Assembly: GCA_959347425.1 (NCBI GenBank)
Contig: OY365741.1
Coordinates: forward strand, 2,070,501 to 2,134,500
Length of the DNA: 64,000 nucleotides
From: an uncultured Amylibacter sp.
Lineage (GTDB): Bacteria > Pseudomonadota > Alphaproteobacteria > Rhodobacterales > Rhodobacteraceae
Direction: 5' to 3'
Shown: piece by piece, positions 44,730 through 55,367 of the stretch
How positions within the stretch are numbered: position 1 is the first letter of the stretch
Layout: each line of letters begins with the position of its first letter
Translations under genes and position numbers: made by a program
The notes under the pieces: generated by a model
Database searches by the model: none
What the model was told of the DNA's origin: nothing
The model's input: the letters and a program-made list of their open reading frames with translations, nothing else

Positions 44730-47534
44730 CTATTCACTAGGTTCAACCGCCGTTTCAACCACAGCATCCCCATCGGCAACAACCTCACCATCCACCTCTT
44801 CATCAGATTCTGCGATATAGGCGACGGATACGACCTCTTCCTTATCCCCGATATTAAAGACGGTCACGCCAGACGAGCTACGGCTTTGCCGTGAAATCCC
44901 CGCGACTGGGCAACGGATTGATTGCCCTTGCGAGGTTGCCAGCATAATCTGATCCATATCCTTCACGGTGAAAGCCGCCAAAATCTTATCCTCACGCCGC
45001 GTTAAATTGGCAGCGATAACGCCTTGACCACCACGCCCGCTTATCCGATATTCCAGCGCGGACGACCGCTTGCCGAACCCGCCAGCCGTGATGGTTAGAA
45101 TCCATTCCTCTGCCGCCGCCAATTCATCATAACGCTCTTGGGATAGTGCGACCAGACCTGCGCCCGTTTCTTCACCAGAATCAGCACCCTCATCAGCATC
45201 CGCACCCTCAATCGCACCCTCAAGCATTCTGCGCATTTTGAAATAGCTTAACCGCTCTTCCACCGATACCTCCACATGGCGAATCACCGCCATAGACACC
45301 AGCTCATCCCCCTTCGCCAGCTTTATCCCGCGAACCCCAAGCGAGCCTCGGCTTTTGAAAATCCGCAACGCCGCCACGCTAAACCGAATAGCCTTCCCCG
45401 CCCGCGTTACCAGCAAAAAATCATCCTCTGGCGTGGCAATCCGCACATTCACGATAGACACACCCTCGGGCAGTTTCATCGCGATTTTGCCATTCGCCAT
45501 CACTTTGGCGAAATCGGACAGAGCATTGCGCCGAACCATCCCGTTAGAGGTCGCAAAGACTATCCCCAAATCTTCCCAGTCTTCCTCCGCCGCATCCATA
45601 GGCATCACCGCCGCGATAGACACATCGGCGGGAATCGGCAATATATTAACGATGGATTTGCCCTTGGTATTCCGCCCGCTCTGCGGCAAACGCCACGTTT
45701 TCAGCTTATAAACCATCCCATCCGTGGTGAAAAACAGCAACGGAGTATGCGTATCCACGACAAACATGGACGTCACAAAATCATCATCTTTCGTGGTCAT
45801 CCCCTGCAAGCCCTTGCCACCCCGCGCCTGTTCGCGGTATTCGTCCAAGCCCGTGCGTTTGATATACCCGCCGTTCGTTATCGTCACCGCCATATCGGCG
45901 TGTTCAATCATCGCTTCGTCTTCCACAGTGCCAGCCCAATCAACGATTTGTGTGCGTCTTTCACAAGGAAACTGCTCTCGCACGATACGCAATTCATCAC
46001 TGATAATCGCGCGAATTTTCTCTCGGCTTTGCAAGGTAGCAAGGTGGGCTTTGATTTTCTCTGACAAGTCCTGTAATTCGGTCGTCACCTCCGCCACGCC
46101 CAGTGCAGTCAGCCGTTGCAGGCGCAATTCCAAAATCGCGCGGGCTTGGGATTCGGACATATTATAGGTGTTATCATCGTTTATCTTATGGCTTGGGTCG
46201 TCAATCAGTTTGATATAAGGGGCGATATCACTGGCAGGCCAACGGCGGTGCATCAGGCTCGCACGGGCGGCAGCAGGGTCGGCAGAGCCACGAATCGTCG
46301 CCACGATTTCATCCACATTGCTGACCGCCACGGCCAGCCCGCAGAGCAAATGGCTACGTTCGCGGGCTTTGCGCAGTTCAAAAGCGGTACGGCGCATCAC
46401 CACCTCTTCACGGAATTCAATGAAATAATTCAGGAAATCGTATAATTTGAGCTGTTCTGGTCGCCCGCCATTCAACGCCAGCATATTACAGCCAAACGAG
46501 GTCTGCATAGGGGTATAGCGGAAAAGCTGGTTCAAAACGACTTCGGCAGTCGCGTCGCGTTTTAATTCTATCATCACGCGCACGCCGACTCTGTCCGATT
46601 CGTCTTGGATATGGGCGATGCCTTCGATTTTCTTATCCCGCGCGAGTTCGGCGATTTTCTCAATCATAGTCGCCTTATTCACCTGATAGGGGATTTCATC
46701 AATGATAATCGCCATGCGGTCTTTGCGGATTTCCTCTATATGCGTTTTGGCACGGATGAGGACGCTGCCCCGCCCTTCGGTATAGGCCTTGGTCGCGCCA
46801 GCTTGCCCCAAAATCAGCCCGCCCGTGGGGAAATCGGGGGCCGGGATGTATTGCATTAACGCCAGCGAATCAAGGTCAGGATTGTCAATCAGGGCAAGGG
46901 TTGCGTTAATGACTTCGGTGATATTATGGGGTGGAATGTTTGTCGCCATACCCACGGCGATACCGCCCGCGCCGTTGACCAGCATATTGGGGTAGCGGGC
47001 GGGCAAAACGCAGGGTTCCAGCTCCTTGCCATCATAGTTATCTTGGAAATCGACCGTGTCTTTGTCTATGTCCTCCAGCAAATAATCGGTGGAGCGGGCA
47101 AGCCTGGCCTCCGTATACCGCATCGCCGCCGCGTTATCGCCGTCCATAGAGCCGAAATTCCCCTGCCCATCAATCAGCGGCATGGACATGGCGAAATCCT
47201 GCGCCATACGCACAAGCGCGTCATAAATGGCTTGGTCGCCGTGCGGGTGGAAGCTGCCCATGACATCGCCCACGGATTTGGCCGCTTTACGGTAGGGTTT
47301 CGTGTAGGTATAGCCGTTTTTGTGCATGGCGTAGAGGATGCGTCTATGCACGGGTTTCAGGCCGTCCCTTAAATCTGGAATAGCCCGCGATACGATGACC
47401 GACATGGCGTAATCCAAGTAGGATTTCTTCATCTCCTCTTCAATAGGGATGGTGTTTTCGCGGGGCGGGTCTGTGGGGGTTGCGTCCTGTACGGGCGGGG
47501 GAGGTGGTGTTTCGTCTATGATATCGTCGCTCAT
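44730..47534 (-). CDS. gyrA: DNA gyrase subunit A
   Basis: The 934-residue protein carries all GyrA landmarks: DLRDGLKPVHRRILYAM, the QRDR FHPHGDQAIYDALVRMAQ, catalytic Tyr140 in AAMRYTEARL, and the C-terminal beta-propeller with a GyrA-box variant QARGGKG. It is the breakage-reunion subunit that introduces negative supercoils. Residue 101, the equivalent of E. coli Ser83, is Gln. The N-terminus is extended by about 18 residues with a Pro-rich segment. There is an acidic, Asp/Glu-rich insert near residue 795 and another acidic tail at the C-terminus, common in alphaproteobacterial GyrA. Confidence 0.97.
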   Translation of the reverse strand: MSDDIIDETPPPPPVQDATPTDPPRENTIPIEEEMKKSYLDYAMSVIVSRAIPDLRDGLKPVHRRILYAMHKNGYTYTKPYRKAAKSVGDVMGSFHPHGDQAIYDALVRMAQDFAMSMPLIDGQGNFGSMDGDNAAAMRYTEARLARSTDYLLEDIDKDTVDFQDNYDGKELEPCVLPARYPNMLVNGAGGIAVGMATNIPPHNITEVINATLALIDNPDLDSLALMQYIPAPDFPTGGLILGQAGATKAYTEGRGSVLIRAKTHIEEIRKDRMAIIIDEIPYQVNKATMIEKIAELARDKKIEGIAHIQDESDRVGVRVMIELKRDATAEVVLNQLFRYTPMQTSFGCNMLALNGGRPEQLKLYDFLNYFIEFREEVVMRRTAFELRKARERSHLLCGLAVAVSNVDEIVATIRGSADPAAARASLMHRRWPASDIAPYIKLIDDPSHKINDDNTYNMSESQARAILELRLQRLTALGVAEVTTELQDLSEKIKAHLATLQSREKIRAIISDELRIVREQFPCERRTQIVDWAGTVEDEAMIEHADMAVTITNGGYIKRTGLDEYREQARGGKGLQGMTTKDDDFVTSMFVVDTHTPLLFFTTDGMVYKLKTWRLPQSGRNTKGKSIVNILPIPADVSIAAVMPMDAAEEDWEDLGIVFATSNGMVRRNALSDFAKVMANGKIAMKLPEGVSIVNVRIATPEDDFLLVTRAGKAIRFSVAALRIFKSRGSLGVRGIKLAKGDELVSMAVIRHVEVSVEERLSYFKMRRMLEGAIEGADADEGADSGEETGAGLVALSQERYDELAAAEEWILTITAGGFGKRSSALEYRISGRGGQGVIAANLTRREDKILAAFTVKDMDQIMLATSQGQSIRCPVAGISRQSRSSSGVTVFNIGDKEEVVSVAYIAESDEEVDGEVVADGDAVVETAVEPSE

Positions 47535-47579
47535 GTGGGTGCCTGTTTTTGTGGGTTAAGGGTGCTTTTGGGGTTGTTA

Positions 47580-48123
47580 TAGCATAAATGGCGGAGATGT
47601 AAATAGTTGTTAGTTATTAGTTGTTAGTTGTTAGTTGTTAGTTGTTAGTTATTAGTTATTAGTTATTAGTTGTTAGTTGTTAGTTATTAGTTATTAGTTA
47701 TTAGTTGTTAGTTATTAGTTGTTAGGAATTGTGGGTTCGTTATTAGAGGTTAAGGGCAGAGGTTTTTTGTTGCGCCCTCACTTCGTTCGGTTGCCCACCC
47801 GCCCACCCCTCCTGCGGAGAGCTGGACGGGTTTTTATTGGCTAAAGCCTGTCCTAGTATCTAGGCAAAGCCTAAATAAATTTAGAAATAGCCTATCGCCA
47901 TTTCCCAAGTATTCTTTGCAAATAATCCAATTTATAGTCTTGTTATTCCAGATAGTAAATTTATGACGAATCTATAATCTTGTAACCAAAGGGCTTTTGG
48001 CATGCCCCCGCGAAGCGGGGGCTACGCACAAAAGACCACGCTGGTCGGTATTGCGTAGCAATGACGAAGACCCGAAGGGCTAAACCCACTAACAACTAAT
48101 AACTAACAACTAACAACTAACAA
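47580..48123. repeat. Composite intergenic repeat element H (longest 7-bp array)
   Basis: It opens with about twenty 7-bp units of TTAGTTG or TTAGTTA (47600-47735). The rest is the usual element: TTTTTTGTTGCGCC block, CCTCCTGCGGAGAGC, AT-rich core with GTCTTGTTATTCC, a perfect hairpin GCCCCCGCGAAGCGGGGGC (near 48003-48021), the TTGCGTAGCAATGACGAAGA block, then CTAACAA/CTAATAA units that end at the ssb stop codon. Confidence 0.88.
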
Positions 48124-48681
48124 CTAAAAAGGTATCTCATCATCCTCTAATCCAGCAGCACCATCCTGCCCGCCGTCAGCACCACCAGCACTGGCACCGC
48201 CACCGCCAGAACCGCCACTATCAGCAGGGGGCGGTTGTCCGCCACCGCCGCCACCAGAGCCACCGCCAGAATAACCGCCACCTTGGTCTTGATTATAGTC
48301 GCCACCGCCGCCGCCAGAACCGCCACCACTACGCCCATCCAGCATAGTCATTGACCCACTGAACCCCTGCAAAACAACCTCTGTCGTGAATTTATCCGCG
48401 CCATTTTGATCCTGCCATTTACGGGTCTGCAAAGACCCCTCAATATAAATCTTCGCACCTTTTTTCAAATACTGCTCGCAAATCTTAATCAATCCTTCGT
48501 TAAAAACACTGACACGATGCCATTCCGTCCGCTCACGCTTCTCACCCGTAGCCTTATCCCGCCACGAATCCGTCGTCGCCAAATTCAAATTACACACACG
48601 ATTCCCGTTTTGAAAGCTATGAACCTCCGGATCGCGCCCCAAATTCCCAATTAACATTACCTTATTCAATGAACCAGCCAT
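48124..48681 (-). CDS. ssb: Single-stranded DNA-binding protein
   Basis: The 185-residue protein starts [26 protein letters not shown], the SSB OB-fold signature, with [11 protein letters not shown] and [23 protein letters not shown] long Gly-rich linker (about 115-172) and the acidic tip DDEIPF at the C-terminus complete a typical bacterial SSB, which protects single-stranded DNA and recruits repair and replication proteins. The start at 48681 is favoured by similarity; a longer frame has no family support. uvrA lies divergently upstream, a frequent neighbour. Confidence 0.96.
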   Translation of the reverse strand: MAGSLNKVMLIGNLGRDPEVHSFQNGNRVCNLNLATTDSWRDKATGEKRERTEWHRVSVFNEGLIKICEQYLKKGAKIYIEGSLQTRKWQDQNGADKFTTEVVLQGFSGSMTMLDGRSGGGSGGGGGDYNQDQGGGYSGGGSGGGGGGQPPPADSGGSGGGGASAGGADGGQDGAAGLEDDEIPF

Positions 48682-49008
48682 CTTTTCAATCCTTTCATAG
48701 CCAAGCCACAGCGCGCGCCAAACAGACCCACACCCTTTATCCGCCGTTGATACCCTTATCAAACCTAAAAATCAATAACAAAAGGTTAATAATTCCCAAA
48801 CTATTTTAATTAATTTGCACACACCACACAAAACCCTTATATCCAACGGCTTCGCGCGACCCTTGCCAAGCACACATAGGGCTTTTTTGCACGGGCTTTT
48901 GTGGATTTGCTCTGCCCAAACAGAAAAAATGCCCTTTAAAAAAGCCCTACGCAAAAAAGACCACGCCCCCCCTTGCAATCCCCCGCGTTTTGCAGTAAGC
49001 CCCATTCC
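48682..49008. other. Divergent ssb/uvrA intergenic region
   Basis: This 327-base gap has an AT-rich half and a half with degraded repeat words (GCCAAGCACACATAGGGCTT, GGGCTTTTGTGGATTTGC, AAAAAGACCACG). I see no LexA box of the usual alphaproteobacterial GTTC-N7-GTTC form. The small frames here lack support. Confidence 0.5.
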
Positions 49009-51897
49009 ATGACCGAATTACGCAACATCACCATCCGCGGGGCGCGCGAACACAACCTCAAATCCATTGACGTTGACATTCCGCGCAACAAATTGGTAGT
49101 CATCACGGGGCTATCTGGCTCTGGCAAATCGTCCTTGGCGTTTGATACGATTTACGCGGAGGGACAACGCAGGTATGTAGAATCGCTGTCCGCTTATGCT
49201 CGCCAATTCCTTGATATGATGCAAAAACCTGATGTTGACCATATATTCGGTCTGTCGCCCGCGATCTCTATTGAACAGAAAACCACCTCCAAAAACCCCC
49301 GTTCCACGGTTGGCACGGCGACCGAGATTTATGACTATCTGCGGTTGCTGTTCGCGCGAGCAGGGCGGCCGTATTCGCCCGCGACTGGCAAGCAAATCAA
49401 GGCGCAGCAGGTCTCTGAAATCGTTGATCAAATCATGGCGATGCCTGTCGATTCGCGTGCCTATTTATTAGCCCCCATTGTGCGAGATAGAAAGGGCGAA
49501 TATCGCAAGGAATTCCGCGATTTGCAAAAGCAGGGTTTCCAACGGGTCAAGGTCAATGGCGTGTTTTATGAGCTGGATGACGCGCCCGTTTTGAACAAGA
49601 AATTGCGCCATAATATCGATGTGGTCGTGGATAGAATCGTCATTAAAAAAGGGCTGGAAACGCGGCTGTCTGATAGCGTGCGGACTGCCTTGGATTTGGC
49701 GGACGGTATTGCCATTGTGGAAATCGTGCCTGATAAGAAAGATGATAGCACAAAGGGCAAAACCGATAATAAGGGCAAAAAACCCGACCCCAACCTCCGC
49801 CATGTATTCTCAGAAAAATTCACCTGCCCAGTCAGTGGCTTTACGATTGCAGAGATTGAACCGCGTTTATTCTCTTTTAACGCGCCGTTTGGGGCTTGCC
49901 CGAATTGCGATGGCCTGGGGCATGAGCTGTTTTTCAACGAATCCCTGATAGTCCCCGACCCGTCGCTATCCCTGCTAGAGGGGGCGTTGGCGCCTTGGGC
50001 AAAGGGGACTTCGCCCTATATCAGCCAAACGATAGAGGCGATTGCCGCGCATTACAAATTCGACCGCACCATTCCATTCCGCGATTTGCCAGAATCGGCG
50101 CAAAAGATTATGCTCCACGGCTCTGGCAAGGAAGAAATCCCATTCCGCTATGATAATGACGGGCGGATTTATCAGGTTAAACGCACGTTTGAGGGCGTAA
50201 TGCCCAACATAAAACGCCGTTACCGCGAAACCGATAGCAGCTGGATTCGCGAAGAATTTGAAAAATATCAAAGCAACCGCCCGTGCGAAGCCTGCGGTGG
50301 ATTTCGCCTGCGTGCAGAGGCTCTCGCCGTGAAAATCGCGGGCGACCATATCGGCAAAATCGTCACCTTTTCCATCAAAGAAACATTGGATTGGATAAGC
50401 AGCCTAGATGCCCATTTATCCAAACAGGAACGGCAAATCGCCCAGGCTATCATCAAAGAAATCCGCGAGCGATTGGGCTTTCTGGTCAATGTCGGCTTGG
50501 ATTATTTAACGTTATCACGGGCTTCGGCAACCTTATCAGGCGGGGAAAGCCAGCGAATACGATTAGCCTCACAAATCGGGTCAGGATTAACCGGCGTTTT
50601 GTATGTATTGGACGAGCCTTCCATAGGTTTGCACCAACGCGACAACGGGCGATTATTGGAAACCTTGTGCAATTTACGCGACCAAGGCAACACGGTAATC
50701 GTCGTGGAACACGATGAGGAGGCGATTCGCAAGGGCGATTTCGTCCTAGACATAGGCCCGGGCGCGGGTGTTCACGGCGGGGAAATCTGCGCCCAAGGCA
50801 CCCCCGCCCAAATCATCAAATCCAAAAAATCCCTAACAGGCCAGTATTTAAGCGGTAAAAAATCCATCCCCATCCCGAAAAAACGGCGCAAATCCACGGG
50901 TAAAGCGGTGGTAGTAAAGAACGCCACGGGCAATAATCTAAAGGGAGTCACCGCGAAATTCCCCTTGGGGGTTTTCACCTGCGTTACGGGCGTATCGGGC
51001 GGGGGTAAATCCACGCTGACGCTTGAAACTCTGTTCAAAACAGCCTCCAAACGATTGAACGGAGCGCGGCAAGTCCCCGCACCCTGCGATGATGTGGAGG
51101 GTTTGTTAATGCTGGACAAAGTCATTGATATTGACCAACGCCCGATTGGGCGCACGCCGCGTTCCAACCCTGCGACCTATGTCGGCGCATTCACCCCGAT
51201 TCGCGATTGGTTCGCGGGGTTGCCCGAATCGGCGGCGCGAGGCTATAAATCCGGTCGGTTTTCCTTTAATGTAAAGGGCGGACGGTGCGAGGCGTGCCAA
51301 GGCGACGGCGTGATTAAGATTGAAATGCACTTTTTGCCCGATGTCTATGTGGAATGTGAGACTTGCAAAGGGAAGCGGTACAATCGCGAGACTCTGCAAA
51401 TCCTGTTTAAAGGCAAATCCATCGCTGATATACTGGATATGACAGTGGAAGAGGCAGAGATTTTCTTCAAAGCCGTGCCGTCCATTCGTGAAAAAATGAC
51501 CGCATTGATGCGGGTTGGGCTGGGTTATATTAAGGTGGGGCAGAGGGCGACGACCTTGTCGGGGGGCGAAGCCCAACGGGTGAAATTATCCAAAGAATTG
51601 GCACGGCGGGCGACTGGGAATACTCTGTATATCTTGGATGAACCAACGACGGGCTTGCATTTTGAGGATGTTCGTAAATTGCTGGAAGTGCTGCATGAAT
51701 TGGTGGATTTGGGCAATACCGTGATTGTTATTGAGCATAATTTGGATGTTGTGAAAACCGCCGATTATGTTATTGATATAGGGCCCGAGGGCGGGGATGC
51801 TGGCGGTGAAATCATTGCCACAGGCTCGCCCGAGGCTGTGGCAAAGGTCGCGGGCAGTTACACGGGGCAGTATTTAAAGCCGATGTTAGGGCTTTAG
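49009..51897 (+). CDS. uvrA: UvrABC system protein A (excinuclease ATPase)
   Basis: The 962-residue protein has two ABC ATPase modules: [31 protein letters not shown] at the N-terminus, a first signature [16 protein letters not shown] with [16 protein letters not shown], a second Walker [10 protein letters not shown], zinc modules ([16 protein letters not shown] with CETCKGKRY), and a second signature [15 protein letters not shown] with [16 protein letters not shown]. UvrA scans DNA for lesions in nucleotide excision repair. A Lys/Asp-rich insertion at about 250-266 ([16 protein letters not shown]) is unusual. ATG 49009 matches the usual start. Confidence 0.97.
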   Translation: MTELRNITIRGAREHNLKSIDVDIPRNKLVVITGLSGSGKSSLAFDTIYAEGQRRYVESLSAYARQFLDMMQKPDVDHIFGLSPAISIEQKTTSKNPRSTVGTATEIYDYLRLLFARAGRPYSPATGKQIKAQQVSEIVDQIMAMPVDSRAYLLAPIVRDRKGEYRKEFRDLQKQGFQRVKVNGVFYELDDAPVLNKKLRHNIDVVVDRIVIKKGLETRLSDSVRTALDLADGIAIVEIVPDKKDDSTKGKTDNKGKKPDPNLRHVFSEKFTCPVSGFTIAEIEPRLFSFNAPFGACPNCDGLGHELFFNESLIVPDPSLSLLEGALAPWAKGTSPYISQTIEAIAAHYKFDRTIPFRDLPESAQKIMLHGSGKEEIPFRYDNDGRIYQVKRTFEGVMPNIKRRYRETDSSWIREEFEKYQSNRPCEACGGFRLRAEALAVKIAGDHIGKIVTFSIKETLDWISSLDAHLSKQERQIAQAIIKEIRERLGFLVNVGLDYLTLSRASATLSGGESQRIRLASQIGSGLTGVLYVLDEPSIGLHQRDNGRLLETLCNLRDQGNTVIVVEHDEEAIRKGDFVLDIGPGAGVHGGEICAQGTPAQIIKSKKSLTGQYLSGKKSIPIPKKRRKSTGKAVVVKNATGNNLKGVTAKFPLGVFTCVTGVSGGGKSTLTLETLFKTASKRLNGARQVPAPCDDVEGLLMLDKVIDIDQRPIGRTPRSNPATYVGAFTPIRDWFAGLPESAARGYKSGRFSFNVKGGRCEACQGDGVIKIEMHFLPDVYVECETCKGKRYNRETLQILFKGKSIADILDMTVEEAEIFFKAVPSIREKMTALMRVGLGYIKVGQRATTLSGGEAQRVKLSKELARRATGNTLYILDEPTTGLHFEDVRKLLEVLHELVDLGNTVIVIEHNLDVVKTADYVIDIGPEGGDAGGEIIATGSPEAVAKVAGSYTGQYLKPMLGL

Positions 51898-51943
51898 GTT
51901 TGCGTGTTAATCTGTTGATTTTGTTTATGAAAGTGGGTGCGTT

Positions 51944-52441
51944 ATGACTATTGGTTTTTATCCGGGGACGTTTGATCCTATTACGCTGGGGCATTTGGAT
52001 ATTATGTCGCGGGCGTGTTCTATGGTCGATAAACTGGTCGTGGGTGTGGCGGGGAATCGCGATAAATCACCGTTGTTTGGGTTGGAGGAACGGGTGGCTA
52101 TGGTGCAAAACGCGGTGCGCGGGTTGGCTGGGGCGCGGGCGGAAATTACGGTGGTGCCGTTTGAAAACCTGCTGATTGATATGGCGAGGGCGCAGAACGC
52201 GGGGTTAATTGTGCGCGGATTGCGTGCCGTGTCGGATTTTGAATATGAGTTTCAACTGGTGTCTATGAATCGGGCGATGGATCAGAGTATTGAGACGGTG
52301 TTTTTAATGGCCGAACCGAAGTATCAAGCTATTTCGTCGCGGTTAGTCAAGGAGGTGGCGATGCTCGGCGGCAATATCCGCCCGTTTGTGAGTGATGGGG
52401 TGGCAGATGCGTTGTATGAGCGGTTGAAGGCTAGTGGGTAG
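51944..52441 (+). CDS. coaD: Phosphopantetheine adenylyltransferase
   Basis: The 165-residue protein starts IGFYPGTFDPITLGHLDIMSRA, the nucleotidyltransferase (T/H)xGH motif, and has VRGLRAVSDFEYEFQLVSMNR and the ISSRLVKEVAMLGG motif. It transfers AMP from ATP to 4'-phosphopantetheine in coenzyme A synthesis. Length and motifs are standard. It follows uvrA by 46 bases; the two methyltransferase/GIY-YIG genes on the other strand begin right after its stop. Confidence 0.95.
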   Translation: MTIGFYPGTFDPITLGHLDIMSRACSMVDKLVVGVAGNRDKSPLFGLEERVAMVQNAVRGLAGARAEITVVPFENLLIDMARAQNAGLIVRGLRAVSDFEYEFQLVSMNRAMDQSIETVFLMAEPKYQAISSRLVKEVAMLGGNIRPFVSDGVADALYERLKASG

Positions 52442-52444
52442 GGG

Positions 52445-53785
52445 TTAATCTTTCGCCCACCCCTCTATATGCTTGATAATATTTTGCATATCGGTTTCAA
52501 ACACCCACTCATGCGGGCTTTTATAGATGTCGTTATGGATATATTTTTCAATCTCACGAAAATCGGGCGTTTCAAACCTATATTTCAGCACATACCCGCG
52601 TTTCGGGTCAGAGGTTTGGTAAGAATTCAAACGGCGGTTTGGGTCAGACGATATGCCGACCTTAAAATAATTCTCCCATTCCTTGTTTGATATAATATAA
52701 ACATATTTTTTCACGCGGGTATCCGCGCCCGTGCGAACGGGCGGGTCTGTTTGGAAATCCACTTTTTCTTGGAACAATTCGTCCTTGCGTTCCACCTCTT
52801 TTTTCATCCGTTCTTTCACCAATTCATACGCTTTTATGGATACATCCACGCCAACCCATCGCCGCCCCAGTTTTTCCGCTGCAACGCAAGTCGTTGCACA
52901 CCCGCAAAACGGGTCTAAAACAATCCCACCTTCGGGGCAGGACGCGGCAATAATCCGCTCCAACAACGCCAGAGGTTTTTGCGTGGGATAGCCCGTGCGT
53001 TCTTTCGCCATCGGGTTGATGATAGGAAGCAAAAATACATTATGAAGATATGGGCGACTTGCCTCAATATAAGAAACCTTGCTGAATTTGGATAAATCCA
53101 ACCCGTGCTTTTTTATGATTTTATCGGCTATCTGTTTGTCCGTTGTATAAAATATCAGTTTATCTTTGTCTTTATGATAGCCCCTTTTATGATATGCCCG
53201 CTCGTTTTTAATATCTGGGTCAGACAGTTTATTAAAAAAATTATCAGTGCCTTTTGCATAAAATAAAAGGCTATCATGCATGGAAGGAAACGCATTTTTT
53301 ATATTCCTAGAAAACCTGCGATAATGCCATATAATTTCATTACGAAAGTTTTTCGCACCGAAAATACAATCCAAAAGCAGTTTCAAATGATGTGACATAG
53401 TTGGGTCGCAATGCAAATAAATTGACCCTGTATCTTTCAAAATCCGATGGCATTCTATCAGGCGAATCGCCATATAAGCAAGATAACAAAAGTTATACGA
53501 AGTCCGCCCCTCAATCGTGCGAACGGCAGTAAGAATATCATGGACAGCGTAATGGTCTTCTTTAATATCCTGCAACCATTCGTCTTTCACGTCTTCCTCG
53601 CGGAATATATCGCTGAATGACGCGCCCTCGGCATTGCTACCAATCGGGGCGGTGAAAGTTTTCTTTTTATTGAACGGCGGGTCAAGATAAATCAAATCCA
53701 CGCAATCGGAGTCTATCCCTTTCAGAATCTCCAAATTATCGTGGCAAAAGATAGTGCGGTTTTTGATTGACCCGTTATTTAGCAA
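52445..53785 (-). CDS. DNA methyltransferase fused to GIY-YIG-like domain (copy 1)
   Basis: The 446-residue protein has a beta-class amino-methyltransferase order: motif IV DLIYLDPPFN (31-40) first, then motif I VLDPFCGCATTCVAAEKLG with VGVDVS near 285-310. A C-terminal domain (about 350-446) reads KYVYIISNKEWENYFKVGISSDPNRRLNSYQTSDP and ends with a YIHND helix and EWVFETDMQ, matching the T5orf172/MUG113 branch of GIY-YIG nucleases. The middle (about 150-260) should recognise the DNA target. A single polypeptide could thus methylate and cut DNA, or the nuclease-like part may serve another role. The start is TTG with AGAGGT before it; an upstream stop fixes it. Confidence 0.83.
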   Translation of the reverse strand: MLNNGSIKNRTIFCHDNLEILKGIDSDCVDLIYLDPPFNKKKTFTAPIGSNAEGASFSDIFREEDVKDEWLQDIKEDHYAVHDILTAVRTIEGRTSYNFCYLAYMAIRLIECHRILKDTGSIYLHCDPTMSHHLKLLLDCIFGAKNFRNEIIWHYRRFSRNIKNAFPSMHDSLLFYAKGTDNFFNKLSDPDIKNERAYHKRGYHKDKDKLIFYTTDKQIADKIIKKHGLDLSKFSKVSYIEASRPYLHNVFLLPIINPMAKERTGYPTQKPLALLERIIAASCPEGGIVLDPFCGCATTCVAAEKLGRRWVGVDVSIKAYELVKERMKKEVERKDELFQEKVDFQTDPPVRTGADTRVKKYVYIISNKEWENYFKVGISSDPNRRLNSYQTSDPKRGYVLKYRFETPDFREIEKYIHNDIYKSPHEWVFETDMQNIIKHIEGWAKD

Positions 53786-53872
53786 GGCTTACCTCTTTGT
53801 TTGAACCCATGATAGCAAATATAGTAAGAGGTGTAAAGGTTAATAAGAGGTTTATTATGTCGTAAAAATATG
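53786..53872 (-). promoter_or_regulatory. Duplicated upstream region of methyltransferase copy 1
   Basis: About 85 bases here match 55368-55452, upstream of copy 2, with only a few substitutions, including the ribosome site before the TTG start and the words GTTAATAAGAGGTTTATTATG. This shows that promoter and gene were duplicated together. I do not assign exact promoter boxes. Confidence 0.65.
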
Positions 53873-53882
53873 TAACTAACCG

Positions 53883-55367
53883 CTACCCCCTAAACCCCTC
53901 TATATCCTTAACGATTTTCTGCATATCAGGTTCGCGTACCCACTCATGGCGGTTTTCATAGCGTTCATGGATATAGGCTTCAATCTCACGAAAATGTGGC
54001 GTTAGAAAGCTATATTCCAAAACATAGGCACGGTTTGGGTCGGAGGTTTGGTAAGAGTTCAAACGATTTTTTACATTGGACGCAATGCCAACTTTCCACT
54101 CGCCCTTATACTGCGTGTTGGAAATAATATAAACATATTTCTGCACCCGCGTATCCGCACCCATATCCGTGCGCACAGGGGGGGTTGTTTTAAAATCCAC
54201 CAAATCCTCGGCAAACAACGACCCTTCCCATTCCACCTCTTTTTTCATCCGTTCTTTCACCAATTCATACGCCTTTATGGATACATCCACGCCAGCCCAT
54301 TGCCTCCCCAGTTTTTCCGCCGCAATGCAAGTGGTCGCACACCCGCAAAACGGGTCTAAAACAACCCCACCCTCAACGCAGGACGCGGCAATAATCCGTT
54401 CCAATAAAACCAGAGGCTTCTGCGTGGGATAGCCCGTGCGTTCTTTGGCATGGGAGGATAGCGGGTTAATATCCGTCCAAAGCGATTGCGCGGGTACCCC
54501 CGATAAATCATTCAAATAGGACTTAAAACTTGGCGTGCCTTGACCTGAAAAATCAATATAATCATTATCATAAAGCAAATCCAATTTTTGCAAGGTGGTT
54601 AAATTATCCGCCGACTTATCGCCCAATATTTGTTTAACAACCCGCCGTGGTACAGACCAATGTCGCCCGCTATCGCTAGGGTGAAAATCGCGCCACGGTA
54701 AATCATTTTTATTCACCCCAGCGGCGGTTAAATCCTGTCTTTTATACGTTCCCCGTTCATCATTGTGGCGAAAAAAGTTATCAATATAGGACTGGTCGTA
54801 AGGCAAATAAACCGTATCAAAATAATAATCATCCGACTTCGTATAAAAGAAAATAATATCAGTTATTCGCCCAAATCGTTTTGGGTCATTATGGGCGGAA
54901 GTACGTTTCCAAGTCACCTCATTTTGATAGTTCTTTTCATCAAAAATACAGTCCATCAGCAGTTTCAAATAATGCGACATCGTCGGGTCGCAATGCAGAT
55001 AAATTGACCCCGTGGATTTCAAAATCCTATGGCATTCTATCAAACGAATCGCCATATAAGCAAGGTAACAAAAGTTATAAGACGCTCGCCCGCCTATCGT
55101 TTTCACGGTGGAAAGCAAATCATGGATAAGATAATTATCCTCTTTTATATCCAGTAGCCACTCGTCTTTCACGTCTTCCTCGCGGAAAATATCGCTGAAC
55201 GATGCACCCTCGGCACTGCTGCCAATCGGGGCGGTAAAGGTTTTATTTTTATTAAAAGGCGGGTCAAGATAAATCAAATCCACGCAATCGGAGTCTATTC
55301 CTTTCAGAATCTCCAAATTATCGTGGCAAAAGATAGTGCGGTTTTTGATTGACCCGTTATTTAGCAA
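53883..55367 (-). CDS. DNA methyltransferase fused to GIY-YIG-like domain (copy 2)
   Basis: This 494-residue paralog of the preceding gene is almost the same over the first 125 residues (MLNNGSIKNRTIFCHDNLEI; DLIYLDPPFN) and over motif I (VLDPFCGCATTCIAAEKLG), but residues about 140-315 differ and are about 50 residues longer. The C-terminal GIY-YIG-like part (YVYIISNTQYKGEWKVGIAS) is similar in both. A swapped central region suggests a different DNA target. The start is taken as TTG 55367 by comparison with copy 1; an in-frame upstream TTG (55400) also exists because copy 1's stop codon is lost here. Confidence 0.83.
   Translation of the reverse strand: MLNNGSIKNRTIFCHDNLEILKGIDSDCVDLIYLDPPFNKNKTFTAPIGSSAEGASFSDIFREEDVKDEWLLDIKEDNYLIHDLLSTVKTIGGRASYNFCYLAYMAIRLIECHRILKSTGSIYLHCDPTMSHYLKLLMDCIFDEKNYQNEVTWKRTSAHNDPKRFGRITDIIFFYTKSDDYYFDTVYLPYDQSYIDNFFRHNDERGTYKRQDLTAAGVNKNDLPWRDFHPSDSGRHWSVPRRVVKQILGDKSADNLTTLQKLDLLYDNDYIDFSGQGTPSFKSYLNDLSGVPAQSLWTDINPLSSHAKERTGYPTQKPLVLLERIIAASCVEGGVVLDPFCGCATTCIAAEKLGRQWAGVDVSIKAYELVKERMKKEVEWEGSLFAEDLVDFKTTPPVRTDMGADTRVQKYVYIISNTQYKGEWKVGIASNVKNRLNSYQTSDPNRAYVLEYSFLTPHFREIEAYIHERYENRHEWVREPDMQKIVKDIEGFRG

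Noticed and set aside
47595..48123. Possible CRISPR array (many short repeats)
   Set aside because: The units are 7 bp with no unique spacers and no cas genes are nearby.
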